Part shown: one piece after another, positions 7,131 through 14,177 of the stretch
How the letters are laid out: every line of letters starts with the position of its first letter
Position numbering within the stretch: the first letter of the stretch is position 1
Assembly (NCBI GenBank): GCA_903835325.1
Contig: CAILMU010000118.1
Coordinates: 1 to 17,550, forward strand
From: an uncultured Microcaldota archaeon
GTDB lineage: Archaea; Micrarchaeota; Micrarchaeia; Anstonellales; Bilamarchaeaceae
DNA length: 17,550 nucleotides
Direction: 5' to 3'
Program-made: the position numbers and the translations under genes
Notes under the pieces: model-generated
What the model was told of the DNA's origin: nothing
The model's input: the letters and a program-made list of their open reading frames with translations, nothing else
Database searches by the model: none

Positions 7131-7754
7131 ATGACGCTGATAGACGATTTCGCATTACTGGAGAAGCATGGGTTCAAGCTGTTGCCTTATTCCATGGCAA
7201 AGAGCGAGGATGAGGCAGCCATGATGGCGAAACGGATAGGGTACCCGGTCGCTATCAAGATAGTCTCGAAAGATATCATGCACAAGAGCGATATCGGCGG
7301 TGTGAAGGTCGGGATACGCAACGAGGAGATGCTGCGCATATCGTACCGGGATGTCATGCAGAGGGCGGCCGGAAAAAGCATTGACGGCATGCTGGTGCAG
7401 AGGATGGCCAGAAAAGGGGTCGAGCTCATCATAGGGGGCAAGAAGGATGCGCAGTTCGGGCATATGGTGATACTGGGCCTGGGCGGGATTTATGTGGAGA
7501 TATTCAGGGATGTGAGCGCGCGCATCTGCCCGATAACGAGCGCGGATTTCTCGGAGATGATGGCGGAGCTGAAGTCGCACCCGCTCCTTGAAGGCGCAAG
7601 AGGGAAGAAGCCCATCAACAAGAAGGCCTTGGAGCGCCTCGCTTTGCACGCGTGCAGATTCATGATGAAAGAGGATATCAAGGAATTAGACCTCAACCCG
7701 GTCGTGTGCGACGAGAAGGGTTGCGACATCGTGGATGCAAGGTTCATCCGGTGA
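7131..7754 (+). CDS. acdB: ADP-forming acetyl-CoA synthetase, beta subunit (ATP-grasp)
   Basis: Together with the alpha subunit it converts acetyl-CoA (or another acyl-CoA), ADP and phosphate to acid, ATP and CoA. It supplies substrate-level ATP in fermenting archaea. The protein is 207 aa, somewhat shorter than the roughly 230 aa of Pyrococcus. ATP-grasp_5 features are GYPVAIKIVSKDIMHKSDIGG (37-57), where His51 is probably the subunit's phosphohistidine, Glu98 (GVELIIGG), ILGLGGIYVEIF (114-125), and the C-terminal IKELDLNPVV (183-192) with metal-binding Asp/Asn. The alpha subunit gene follows after 9 bp, its ribosome site overlapping this stop codon, so the two form an operon. Substrate range cannot be told from sequence. 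Confidence 0.9.
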   Translation: MTLIDDFALLEKHGFKLLPYSMAKSEDEAAMMAKRIGYPVAIKIVSKDIMHKSDIGGVKVGIRNEEMLRISYRDVMQRAAGKSIDGMLVQRMARKGVELIIGGKKDAQFGHMVILGLGGIYVEIFRDVSARICPITSADFSEMMAELKSHPLLEGARGKKPINKKALERLALHACRFMMKEDIKELDLNPVVCDEKGCDIVDARFIR

Positions 7755-7763
7755 GGGGATATT

Positions 7764-9155
7764 ATGAGGAAAATCGTCAAGAATCTTGATTCTGTATTCC
7801 AACCGAAATCCGTGGCCATCGTAGGCGCATCGACGACATCCAACAAGATAGGGAATGTGCTCATGAAGAATTTCCTGGATGCCAGGTTCAAGGGAGAGGT
7901 CTACCCGGTCAACCCGAAACATGACGAGGTCATGGGCAAACGATGCTATGCGAAGGTGAGCGACATACCTAAGAGGGCGGACCTGGTCATCATAGCGACA
8001 CCTGCCGAGACAGTGCCGGATATTGTGGATGACTGCGCCAAGAAGAAGGTCGGGGGGATAATAATCCTCAGCGGCGGATTCGAGGAGGTCGGACGGAATG
8101 ATTTGGCGCTGAAGATAAAAGCGACCTGCGAGAAGAACGATATCCCCCTCGTAGGCCCGAACTGCCTTGGCATATACGACCCGTACACCAAAGTTGATAG
8201 CATATTCCTGCCCAGGTACAAGCTCGAGCGGCCGAAGGCCGGGGGCATCGCGTTCATAAGCCAGAGCGGAGCGGTCGGCTCTGCCGTGATGGATCTCGCG
8301 GCGTATTACGGCCTCGGGATATCGAAGTTCATATCGTACGGGAATTCGACAGTGCTGAACGAGAGCGATTATCTCGATTATCTTGCCCAAGATGATGAGA
8401 CAGATGCGATAATCCTGTATATCGAGGGGGCGAAAGACGGCCGGAAGCTCCTTGAGGCCATGAAGAAGACGAACAAGGTGAAACCGATAATAGCATTGAA
8501 AGCTGGGAAAGGCCTAGGGGGGCAGGCCGCCGCGCGCTCGCACACCGGGAACATAGCTGGAAGCTATATGGCGTACAAGGCGGCTTTCAAGCAGGCGAAA
8601 GTGACGGAAGCCGAGGGGATAAGCGAACTGTTCGATTTCGTGAAGATATACAACCAGCCGATACCGAAGGGCAACCGCGTCGGCATCATAACGAACGGGG
8701 GCGGGATGGGCGTGCTCACAGCCGATTACATCGAAGACAGCGACCTTGCGCTCGCGAAATTCAGCCCTGAAACTACCAAGGAGCTCGCCAAGATAATACC
8801 GTCATACGGGAACGTCGCGAACCCCCTCGACCTCGTCGCAGATGCGGGCGTGGAAGGGTACACGAAATCCATAGATGCGATGATGAGCGACCCGGGGATC
8901 GATGCGTTGGTGATAGTGGTCCTCTTACAGACGCCCCCTATAGATGAGAGGGTCATCCATGTGCTCGCGACGGCTGCGGATAGCAGGAAGAAACCATTCG
9001 TCACGATATCCGTCGGCGGAGCATACACTGAGGCGTACAGGAAGATCATGGAGAGCAAAGGCATACCGAGCTATGATTCGCCGAGGGCTGCTGTGAAGGC
9101 GCTCGAGAAATTCGTCACTTATTCCAAATATTGCAGGGAAATAGGCAAAGGCTGA
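7764..9155 (+). CDS. acdA: ADP-forming acetyl-CoA synthetase, alpha subunit
   Basis: The CoA-binding and phosphoryl-transfer subunit of the same enzyme, 463 aa, the normal length. Order seen: CoA-binding Rossmann domain (about 8-130, SVAIVGAST at 16-24), first ligase-CoA domain (about 150-290), second ligase-CoA domain (about 300-455, ITNGGGMGVL). The active-site phosphohistidine is His260 in ARSHTGNIAGS; GPNCLGI (131-137) and SQSGAVGSA (166-174) are also typical. GAGGGGAT just before the ATG is a strong ribosome site overlapping the acdB stop. In several archaea the two subunits are fused or unlinked; here they are separate, adjacent and in beta-alpha order. NDP-forming acyl-CoA synthetases for other acids look the same, so acetyl is the default. 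Confidence 0.93.
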   Translation: MRKIVKNLDSVFQPKSVAIVGASTTSNKIGNVLMKNFLDARFKGEVYPVNPKHDEVMGKRCYAKVSDIPKRADLVIIATPAETVPDIVDDCAKKKVGGIIILSGGFEEVGRNDLALKIKATCEKNDIPLVGPNCLGIYDPYTKVDSIFLPRYKLERPKAGGIAFISQSGAVGSAVMDLAAYYGLGISKFISYGNSTVLNESDYLDYLAQDDETDAIILYIEGAKDGRKLLEAMKKTNKVKPIIALKAGKGLGGQAAARSHTGNIAGSYMAYKAAFKQAKVTEAEGISELFDFVKIYNQPIPKGNRVGIITNGGGMGVLTADYIEDSDLALAKFSPETTKELAKIIPSYGNVANPLDLVADAGVEGYTKSIDAMMSDPGIDALVIVVLLQTPPIDERVIHVLATAADSRKKPFVTISVGGAYTEAYRKIMESKGIPSYDSPRAAVKALEKFVTYSKYCREIGKG

Positions 9156-9236
9156 TTCTAGGACAGGCGTAGAGAATAGGGGGTCGGGGGAGGGTATAGT
9201 TCCAGTAATAAGAACAGTGTTGTGTTTGTATTTTGT

Positions 9237-9256
9237 TATGTAACTATAGTTACATA
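9237..9256. promoter_or_regulatory. 20-bp perfect palindrome abutting a TATA box, putative operator
   Basis: TATGTAACTATAGTTACATA is an exact inverted repeat with no loop. It occupies the BRE position directly upstream of the TATA-rich tract before the 78-aa gene, so a dimeric regulator bound here would touch TBP/TFB. The TACATA half recurs 10 bp further on (9261-9266), and a near-copy of the right arm, TATAGTTCCA, lies at 9195-9204. Confidence 0.6.
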
Positions 9257-9266
9257 TATATACATA
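9255..9266 (+). promoter_or_regulatory. TATA box for the 78-aa small protein
   Basis: TATATATACATA is centred about 26 bp before the ATG at 9285, and no ribosome site is present. This is a leaderless arrangement, touching the palindrome. Confidence 0.6.
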
Positions 9267-9284
9267 CGACTCTGATTCATCCAT

Positions 9285-9521
9285 ATGCAAGTTCTCTATA
9301 TCTACGATCTAAAACACAAGAACAAGAAAGCCTTCAACAGGTTGAAACGGCTTTTCTATTATCACATGAACCACCTTCCAATCAAAAAAGAGTCGTGGAA
9401 GAGCAAATCCGCCTTTGCCGTCCCATTCAAGATGGAGAAGATGATGGATTCCTTCTTCGGACGCTTCGGGAAGGATGTTGTTGTCTATAAAACAAGGGTA
9501 GAATCCATCGAGCAGCTATGA
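9285..9521 (+). CDS. Small Cas2/VapD-like protein
   Basis: A 78-aa basic protein. Predicted order of elements: strand MQVLYIYDLK (1-10) ending in YD with Asp8; helix 13-30; strand SAFAVPF (42-48); helix 49-62; strand DVVVYKTRVESI (64-75). This order, the YD at residues 7-8 and the length recall the ferredoxin-like fold of Cas2 and VapD, small metal-dependent nucleases or toxins. No Cas1, other cas gene or CRISPR repeat is nearby, so a CRISPR role is unlikely. The assignment is a fold-level guess from pattern, not a clear family match. The start has a well-placed TATA box and a palindrome upstream. The DNA here is visibly richer in A+T than its neighbours, which may point to transfer. Confidence 0.6.
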   Translation: MQVLYIYDLKHKNKKAFNRLKRLFYYHMNHLPIKKESWKSKSAFAVPFKMEKMMDSFFGRFGKDVVVYKTRVESIEQL

Positions 9522-9586
9522 CTTGTAAAAGATGCGCACACGATCCTGGCTTGGATTAGTGGAACTATGGGGTCCGTATCCCAACC

Positions 9587-11170
9587 TCATATCCTCAATT
9601 CGCAGATATAGACGTCGAAAGCGATATCGAACCTCAGGCAGACCTCTTTCTCGACCTTCCCGAAGGTTCCGATATTTTTCCCTTTGGACAGCACAGCGCA
9701 CGAAATCTCCTTATCGAGGTATGCTGTCTCCTCCTTTTTCAAGGAAAGGTCCATCTTCATCTCATTGCCGAGCGTCTGTAAATAGCCTCTAAAGGCTGAG
9801 AAATCCAGATTCTTCCCCATCATCCCGAATATCAGCCTTTTCTCGTCCTCGTCCTTCCCCCGGACTACCCCTATCTCATACAAGTTCTGGGGGAGGCCTT
9901 TCATCTTATTGTACGCGAACGTGTCCAGCATGTCTGAGACCAGGTTCGGCCTGACTACGCCGAATTCCTCTGATGATGGATTAGATATCTCGAGCAATGG
10001 CCCTTCGTAGCCGATGCGCCCCAGCTTCTCCTTGTTCGTCAGGATGAACGTCTTTATCTCGGAAAAACCCATCCCCCTCATCGTGTCATCCAGATGGTCG
10101 AATTTGCGTTCCATCCCTCCAGCATGGAAGAAATCCGGGAGCGTCGGCTTGAAATTATTGTATCCATACGCTATCGCCAGATCCTCGATGACGTCTATCT
10201 CGCCCATCACATCCGCGCGGTATGGCGCGACTTCGACCTCATCGCCTTTGAAGCGGTAGCCCATCTGGAGGAGCAGTTTCTCTGCCTCAGCCTTGTTGAA
10301 CCTGACCCCAAGCATCCTGTTCGCCTTATCCAAGTCGAAACCCATCTTCTGCGGCTTGAGGTCCGGCAGCAGACTGGTCTCGCCCTTTTTCTTGACTGCT
10401 ACCTGGTATACCTTTCCTCCCATATCCGCGAATGTGCACACGAGTATGTTCAGGGCGGCCTTGCAGGAATTGAGATCAGTCCCGCTGACCTCTATGAAAA
10501 TATCCGTTGTATCAGTATCGACCTTCCCGGTCTCGGCCGAGTTCACGATGGGAACAAGCGCCATTATCTTGTTTCTCGCGTCCACAAAAACGGGGTATTC
10601 GTCCAGCTTCTCGATGAGGTAGCCATACTCCTGGCCCTTCTTATGCTTGGCCAGCACCTCTTTTGCGCTCATCTCCTTGTCACAGCCTAGCGGGACATAT
10701 CTTATCTCGCCCGGCTTCATGGCGGTATATCTCACAGGGAACGAGATGGCCTGCAACGGATAGATTCCGATGCCGAACCTCTTCACATGCCTCCCCAATG
10801 TCCCGAGGAGCTTCTCCTGGAGGAGCACCATATCGGTTATCCGTTCATCGCTCAGGATCAGATTCTTGACAACCGCGCATGCGGTGTACGGCCTTGATTT
10901 CTCTAATTTCGCATCCACAAGAACCTCATAATCGGATTTATTCGTCTTGTATTCCGGGATCTCCTTGCGGTAGTACGCCTTCAACGCCCTCGCGAGCCCT
11001 TCCATCGAGTACCAATCCGCGCGGTTCGGGGTGAGCTCGCTGATTATCTTCTTGGTCTCCGGCTCGTATTCTGACGGCGCCCCGAGCCCGCTCAGGCCGT
11101 TCACCACCTTCTCGAGCGGAAGGTTGACCAGCTTTTTCATGTCCTCGTAAAGGTATTCCACTACGACCAT
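9587..11170 (-). CDS. pheT: Phenylalanyl-tRNA synthetase beta subunit, archaeal type
   Basis: PheT pairs with PheS as a heterotetramer that charges tRNA-Phe; the beta subunit carries tRNA-binding and editing domains. The protein is 527 aa, the short archaeal/eukaryotic form lacking the bacterial OB-fold N-terminus. It begins with the B1 domain containing ELTPNRADWYSMEGLA (45-60). The B3/B4 editing region spans about 90-260, with FPVRYTAMKPGEIRYVPL at 144-161. B5 (about 275-345) holds PYRADVMGEIDVIED (316-330), and the catalytic-like B6/B7 core (about 352-527) holds ISNPSSEEFGVVRPNLVSD (395-413). A TATA box lies about 26 bp before the ATG. pheS is not adjacent and no other translation gene is in the window. 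Confidence 0.96.
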   Translation of the reverse strand: MVVVEYLYEDMKKLVNLPLEKVVNGLSGLGAPSEYEPETKKIISELTPNRADWYSMEGLARALKAYYRKEIPEYKTNKSDYEVLVDAKLEKSRPYTACAVVKNLILSDERITDMVLLQEKLLGTLGRHVKRFGIGIYPLQAISFPVRYTAMKPGEIRYVPLGCDKEMSAKEVLAKHKKGQEYGYLIEKLDEYPVFVDARNKIMALVPIVNSAETGKVDTDTTDIFIEVSGTDLNSCKAALNILVCTFADMGGKVYQVAVKKKGETSLLPDLKPQKMGFDLDKANRMLGVRFNKAEAEKLLLQMGYRFKGDEVEVAPYRADVMGEIDVIEDLAIAYGYNNFKPTLPDFFHAGGMERKFDHLDDTMRGMGFSEIKTFILTNKEKLGRIGYEGPLLEISNPSSEEFGVVRPNLVSDMLDTFAYNKMKGLPQNLYEIGVVRGKDEDEKRLIFGMMGKNLDFSAFRGYLQTLGNEMKMDLSLKKEETAYLDKEISCAVLSKGKNIGTFGKVEKEVCLRFDIAFDVYICELRI

Positions 11171-11190
11171 TCCATTACCCCAAATTCAAG

Positions 11191-11200
11191 ATTTTTTATG
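11191..11200 (-). promoter_or_regulatory. TATA box for pheT
   Basis: On the minus strand this reads CATAAAAAAT, centred about 26 bp before the pheT ATG at 11170. It lies just past the purF stop, so pheT need not depend on purF transcription. Confidence 0.5.
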
Positions 11201-11219
11201 CCCCCGGCCTCTTGGCGCT

Positions 11220-12635
11220 TCACCCGCATCCCTTCTCCCCTTCTTTTCGTTCAGACGCCAGTTTCCTGGCATATTGGGTGATATACTCTCCATCGAGGCA
11301 GCCTGTGCATATCGGAAGCCCGATAGCCTCCTTCAATCCTTCTATGGAAAGATACCCTAAAGAATCCGCGCCAAGGAACTTTTTTATCTCGTCAACGCTT
11401 TTCTTGTTGGCGACCAGCTCCTTGAACGTCGCCATGTCCACCCCGTAGAAGCAGGGGAACCGTATCGGCGGCGATGTTATCCTCAGATGCACCTCTTTTG
11501 CCCCGGCGCTTCTGACCAGCTTCACTATCTCCCTGAGCGTAGTCCCGCGCACGATGCTGTCGTCTATGAGCACCACCCGCTTTCCATTGATGACGCTCCG
11601 GACGGCATTGAGCTTCAGCCTCACGGCCTCGATGCGTTTGTCCTGGGATGGCATGATGAACGTCCTTCCGATATATCGGTTCTTGATAAGCCCCTCTTCG
11701 AGGTCTATCCCCGAGACCCTGGAGAACGTCTCGGCCGCGGTCCTCGCGGTGTCCGGAAGCGGTATCACGGCATCGGCTTCGATTGGGTGCTCCTTGGCAA
11801 GCATCTCGCCGAGCCTCTTCCTCACGCTGAAGACCTCTTTGCCGTTTATCAGGCTGTCGGGCCTCGCGAAATACACATATTCGAACATGCAGTGGCGTAT
11901 CTCGCCAGAAGTTATCATCTTCCGCTCGACCTTGCCTTTCTCCACTATCGCCCTCTCCCCGCCTTTCAGGTCGCCGATATATGGTATCCCATTGATGTCC
12001 AGGGCCGAGGTCTCGCTCGCGAAGCAGATGAACTCCTCGTTCTCGCCGTAGACGAGCGGCCGTATCGCATGCGGGTCGCGGAAAATCACGAGCTTCCCAT
12101 CGATTATCGCCGCATCCGAGTATGCGCCGTCGAGCGTTTCCATTACGGATTTTATCGCACCGTCTGTGCCTTTTCCTTCCTTGAGCGCGATGTCGATGAT
12201 ATCCGCAATCGGTTCGGAATCCACCGTGCACTTCAAGGGGCGCCCGGCCTTCTCGAGGCTCTTCTTTATCTCGCTGTAGTTGGCCAGATGGCCGTTGTGC
12301 GAGACAGAGACATTGCCGATCACCGAAGGCTGGACATCATCGATGAGGCATCTTCCAGTCGTAGGATATCTCGTGTGCCCGATGCCGATGCTTCCCTTCA
12401 CCTTCAGGCTTTCTTCATTGAAGATATCATTCACCAGGCCTATCCCTTTCTTGGCTGTCAGGCCCTTCCCGTCATAGATCACGAAACCGGCGGCATCCTG
12501 GCCCCGGTGCTGGAGGGCGATAAGCGCCCGGTAAATGTACGGGGCGACATCCTCGCCTTTCTTCGAATATATCGCGACGATTCCGCACTCCTCGTGCTTC
12601 TCCTCAAAACGAGCGAATGAGATTTTGACTACCAT
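11220..12635 (-). CDS. purF: Amidophosphoribosyltransferase
   Basis: It catalyses the first step of purine synthesis: PRPP plus glutamine gives 5-phosphoribosylamine. The protein is 471 aa. The N-terminal glutaminase has nucleophile Cys17 in EECGIVA, so a 16-residue propeptide must be removed. ALQHRGQDAAG (40-50), GHTRYPTTG (86-94) and HNGHLANY (113-120) are conserved. The phosphoribosyltransferase domain has the PRPP loop VVLIDDSIVRGTT (354-366). Cys249, Cys395, Cys443 and Cys446 fall at the positions of the four [4Fe-4S] ligands of the B. subtilis type, so this is the propeptide plus iron-sulfur form. It shares a symmetric TATA element with the divergent 87-aa gene. pheT follows 49 bp downstream, on the same strand. 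Confidence 0.96.
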   Translation of the reverse strand: MVVKISFARFEEKHEECGIVAIYSKKGEDVAPYIYRALIALQHRGQDAAGFVIYDGKGLTAKKGIGLVNDIFNEESLKVKGSIGIGHTRYPTTGRCLIDDVQPSVIGNVSVSHNGHLANYSEIKKSLEKAGRPLKCTVDSEPIADIIDIALKEGKGTDGAIKSVMETLDGAYSDAAIIDGKLVIFRDPHAIRPLVYGENEEFICFASETSALDINGIPYIGDLKGGERAIVEKGKVERKMITSGEIRHCMFEYVYFARPDSLINGKEVFSVRKRLGEMLAKEHPIEADAVIPLPDTARTAAETFSRVSGIDLEEGLIKNRYIGRTFIMPSQDKRIEAVRLKLNAVRSVINGKRVVLIDDSIVRGTTLREIVKLVRSAGAKEVHLRITSPPIRFPCFYGVDMATFKELVANKKSVDEIKKFLGADSLGYLSIEGLKEAIGLPICTGCLDGEYITQYARKLASERKEGEKGCG

Positions 12636-12656
12636 ATCGCTACTCTATATCGTCCT

Positions 12657-12667
12657 GATTTTAAATC
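12657..12667. promoter_or_regulatory. Putative shared symmetric TATA element (purF and two-TM protein)
   Basis: GATTTTAAATC is a near-perfect inverted repeat centred at 12662. That is 27 bp before the purF ATG on the minus strand and 28 bp before the ATG at 12690 on the plus strand. Both distances are ideal for leaderless transcripts from one TATA box. Only one such element is present in the 54-bp gap. Confidence 0.6.
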
Positions 12668-12689
12668 ATTGTCAGGCCATAAGCGATGC

Positions 12690-12953
12690 ATGGGCGAATT
12701 GGAGGAAATCCGGTCCGAGATATCAAAAATACACGAGCGGAACAGGCGCGTGGAGAACGATAAAGCTTGGGAGATGAGCTTCACGAGGCGCATCGTGATC
12801 GCGTTCGGCACATATCTCACGATAACGATATTCCTCCTGATGATCGGCGCCTCCTATCCGTACCTCGCCGGCCTCGTGCCCGCGCTCGCCTACATCCTCT
12901 CCACGCTCACCATGCCGCCCCTGAAAGAATGGTGGGCGGGCAAGCGTCGCTGA
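12690..12953 (+). CDS. Small two-TM membrane protein
   Basis: An 87-aa protein of unrecognised family. Residues 1-30 form a charged amphipathic helix, possibly coiled-coil (EEIRSEISKIHERNRR). Two hydrophobic helices follow at about 34-53 and 56-76, then a basic tail PPLKEWWAGKRR. The hairpin topology puts both ends on the cytoplasmic side by the positive-inside rule. The start at 12690 is set by the shared TATA element 28 bp upstream; the frame also has a TTG at 12669 that overlaps the promoter and is less likely. It is divergent from purF and 49 bp upstream of the thiolase on the same strand, which has its own TATA box. Confidence 0.65.
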   Translation: MGELEEIRSEISKIHERNRRVENDKAWEMSFTRRIVIAFGTYLTITIFLLMIGASYPYLAGLVPALAYILSTLTMPPLKEWWAGKRR

Positions 12954-12958
12954 GGGCG

Positions 12959-12969
12959 ATTTTAAAATA
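12959..12969 (+). promoter_or_regulatory. TATA box for the thiolase gene
   Basis: ATTTTAAAATA is centred 39 bp before the ATG at 13003. The resulting leader of roughly a dozen bases would carry the AGGTAA ribosome site. Confidence 0.45.
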
Positions 12970-13002
12970 CCGCCAGAGCAATAATATCTCCAGGTAATTC
13001 TT

Positions 13003-14163
13003 ATGAGACGAGTCGCTATCATAGGTGCAGGGATGACGCCCTTCGGCGAGCATTGGGAGCACGGCTTCCGTGACCTTGCAGTCCAGGCAGGGCTGAAAGC
13101 AGTCGAGGATTCAGGCATCGTCGGCGAGAAGATAGACGCCGGATACGTCGGCACTATGGCATCCGGGCGCCTCATCGGCCAGGAGCACATCGGAGGCCTC
13201 CTCGCCGATTACATGGGGCTCAATCCGATCCCGGTTACGAGGGTCGAAGGCGCCTGCGCTTCAGGCAGCCTCGCGCTGCGCCAGGGGTTCATGGCTGTAG
13301 CCAGCGGCATGCACGACATCGTCGTTGTAGGCGGAATCGAGAAGATGACCGACCTCGGCGTCAACACGGTCAGCGATATCCTAGGGGGGGCCGGAGACCA
13401 GGAATGGGAGCTCTTCCTAGGAGCGACATTCCCGGCCATATACGCTCTGATGGCCCGCAGGCACATGGAGGAATATGGCACGACGGAAGAGATGATGGCC
13501 TCCGTCGCTGTCAAGAACCACAAGCACGGCTCCAAGAACAAATACGCGCAGTTCCAGAATGAGATAACGATCGAGACGGTCATGAAATCAAAGGTGGTCG
13601 CAGACCCGTTGAAGGTCTTCGACTGCTCCCCGATTACAGATGGGGCTGCTGCCGTGATACTCGCCCCCATGGACATGGCGCCGAGTTTCAAGAAGAAGCC
13701 CATCGAAATCATCGCGAGCGCGCAGGCGAGCGATGCCATCGCGCTCCATTCAAGGGCCAGCCTCAGCAGCCTCCGTGCCACGCAGGTCGCTGCCAAGAAG
13801 GCCTATGAGATGGCGAAACTGACTCCCAAAGACATGGATTTCGCCGAGCTCCACGACTGCTTCACGATAGCTGAAATCATGGGTATCGAGGATCTGGGGT
13901 TCTTCAAGAAAGGCGACGGGGGCAGGGCCACCATGGAAGGCCGGACCGGACTTTCAGGAGAGATTCCAATCAACACCTCCGGAGGCCTCAAGGCATGCGG
14001 CCACCCGGTCGGCGCTACTGGTGTCAAACAGGCCGTGGAAGCAGTCTGGCAGCTCCGTGGCGAGGCTGAAGGGCGCCAGGTCAAGGATGCGCACATCGGC
14101 CTGACCCACAACGTCGGCGGAAGCGGCGCTACCGCTGTGGTCCATATATACAGGAACCAGTGA
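13003..14163 (+). CDS. Acetyl-CoA C-acetyltransferase (thiolase), archaeal type
   Basis: It condenses two acetyl-CoA to acetoacetyl-CoA, the entry to the mevalonate pathway for archaeal lipids. The protein is 386 aa. The nucleophile is Cys85 in EGACASGSLAL. His284 lies in AELHDCFTIAE, and Cys332 and His334 in GGLKACGHPVGATG; LTHNVGGSGA closes the protein. The HDCF and GLKACGHP pattern is that of the archaeal/SCP-x-like thiolases, which form a complex with HMG-CoA synthase and a DUF35 protein. Those two partners usually sit next to the thiolase gene but are absent on both sides here. AGGTAA 5 nt before the ATG supports the start. A sterol-carrier-type or beta-oxidation thiolase is the alternative role. 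Confidence 0.92.
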   Translation: MRRVAIIGAGMTPFGEHWEHGFRDLAVQAGLKAVEDSGIVGEKIDAGYVGTMASGRLIGQEHIGGLLADYMGLNPIPVTRVEGACASGSLALRQGFMAVASGMHDIVVVGGIEKMTDLGVNTVSDILGGAGDQEWELFLGATFPAIYALMARRHMEEYGTTEEMMASVAVKNHKHGSKNKYAQFQNEITIETVMKSKVVADPLKVFDCSPITDGAAAVILAPMDMAPSFKKKPIEIIASAQASDAIALHSRASLSSLRATQVAAKKAYEMAKLTPKDMDFAELHDCFTIAEIMGIEDLGFFKKGDGGRATMEGRTGLSGEIPINTSGGLKACGHPVGATGVKQAVEAVWQLRGEAEGRQVKDAHIGLTHNVGGSGATAVVHIYRNQ

Positions 14164-14177
14164 AGCGCCGGTTCACT
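14159..14177. terminator. Small stem-loop spanning the convergent stop codons
   Basis: AGTGAA and TTCACT pair around a 7-nt loop (GCGCCGG). The thiolase TGA is in the left arm and the TGA of the minus-strand cysteine-rich gene in the right arm. No T-tract follows closely, so a termination role is only possible. Confidence 0.25.

Noticed and set aside
9179..9194. G-rich run GGGGGTCGGGGGAGGG as a G-quadruplex
   Set aside because: Only three G-runs of three or more are present, so a standard four-run, three-tetrad quadruplex cannot form here.
9233..9490. 85-codon frame overlapping the 78-aa gene in another phase
   Set aside because: Its start lies inside the palindrome/TATA region and its translation lacks a coherent pattern; the 78-aa frame has the correctly placed promoter.
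9522..9586. tRNA-like or hairpin sequence between the small protein and pheT
   Set aside because: A short GGGG/TCCC pairing exists but no acceptor stem, anticodon arm or T-loop pattern could be assembled on either strand.
9156..9600. CRISPR array associated with the Cas2-like gene
   Set aside because: No regularly spaced direct repeats of 20-40 bp; the only repeats are short half-sites of the palindrome.
11487..12620. Long (377-codon) open frame on the plus strand opposite purF
   Set aside because: It lies entirely antisense to a clear purF, its translation has no recognisable motif, and such frames are common opposite GC-rich genes.
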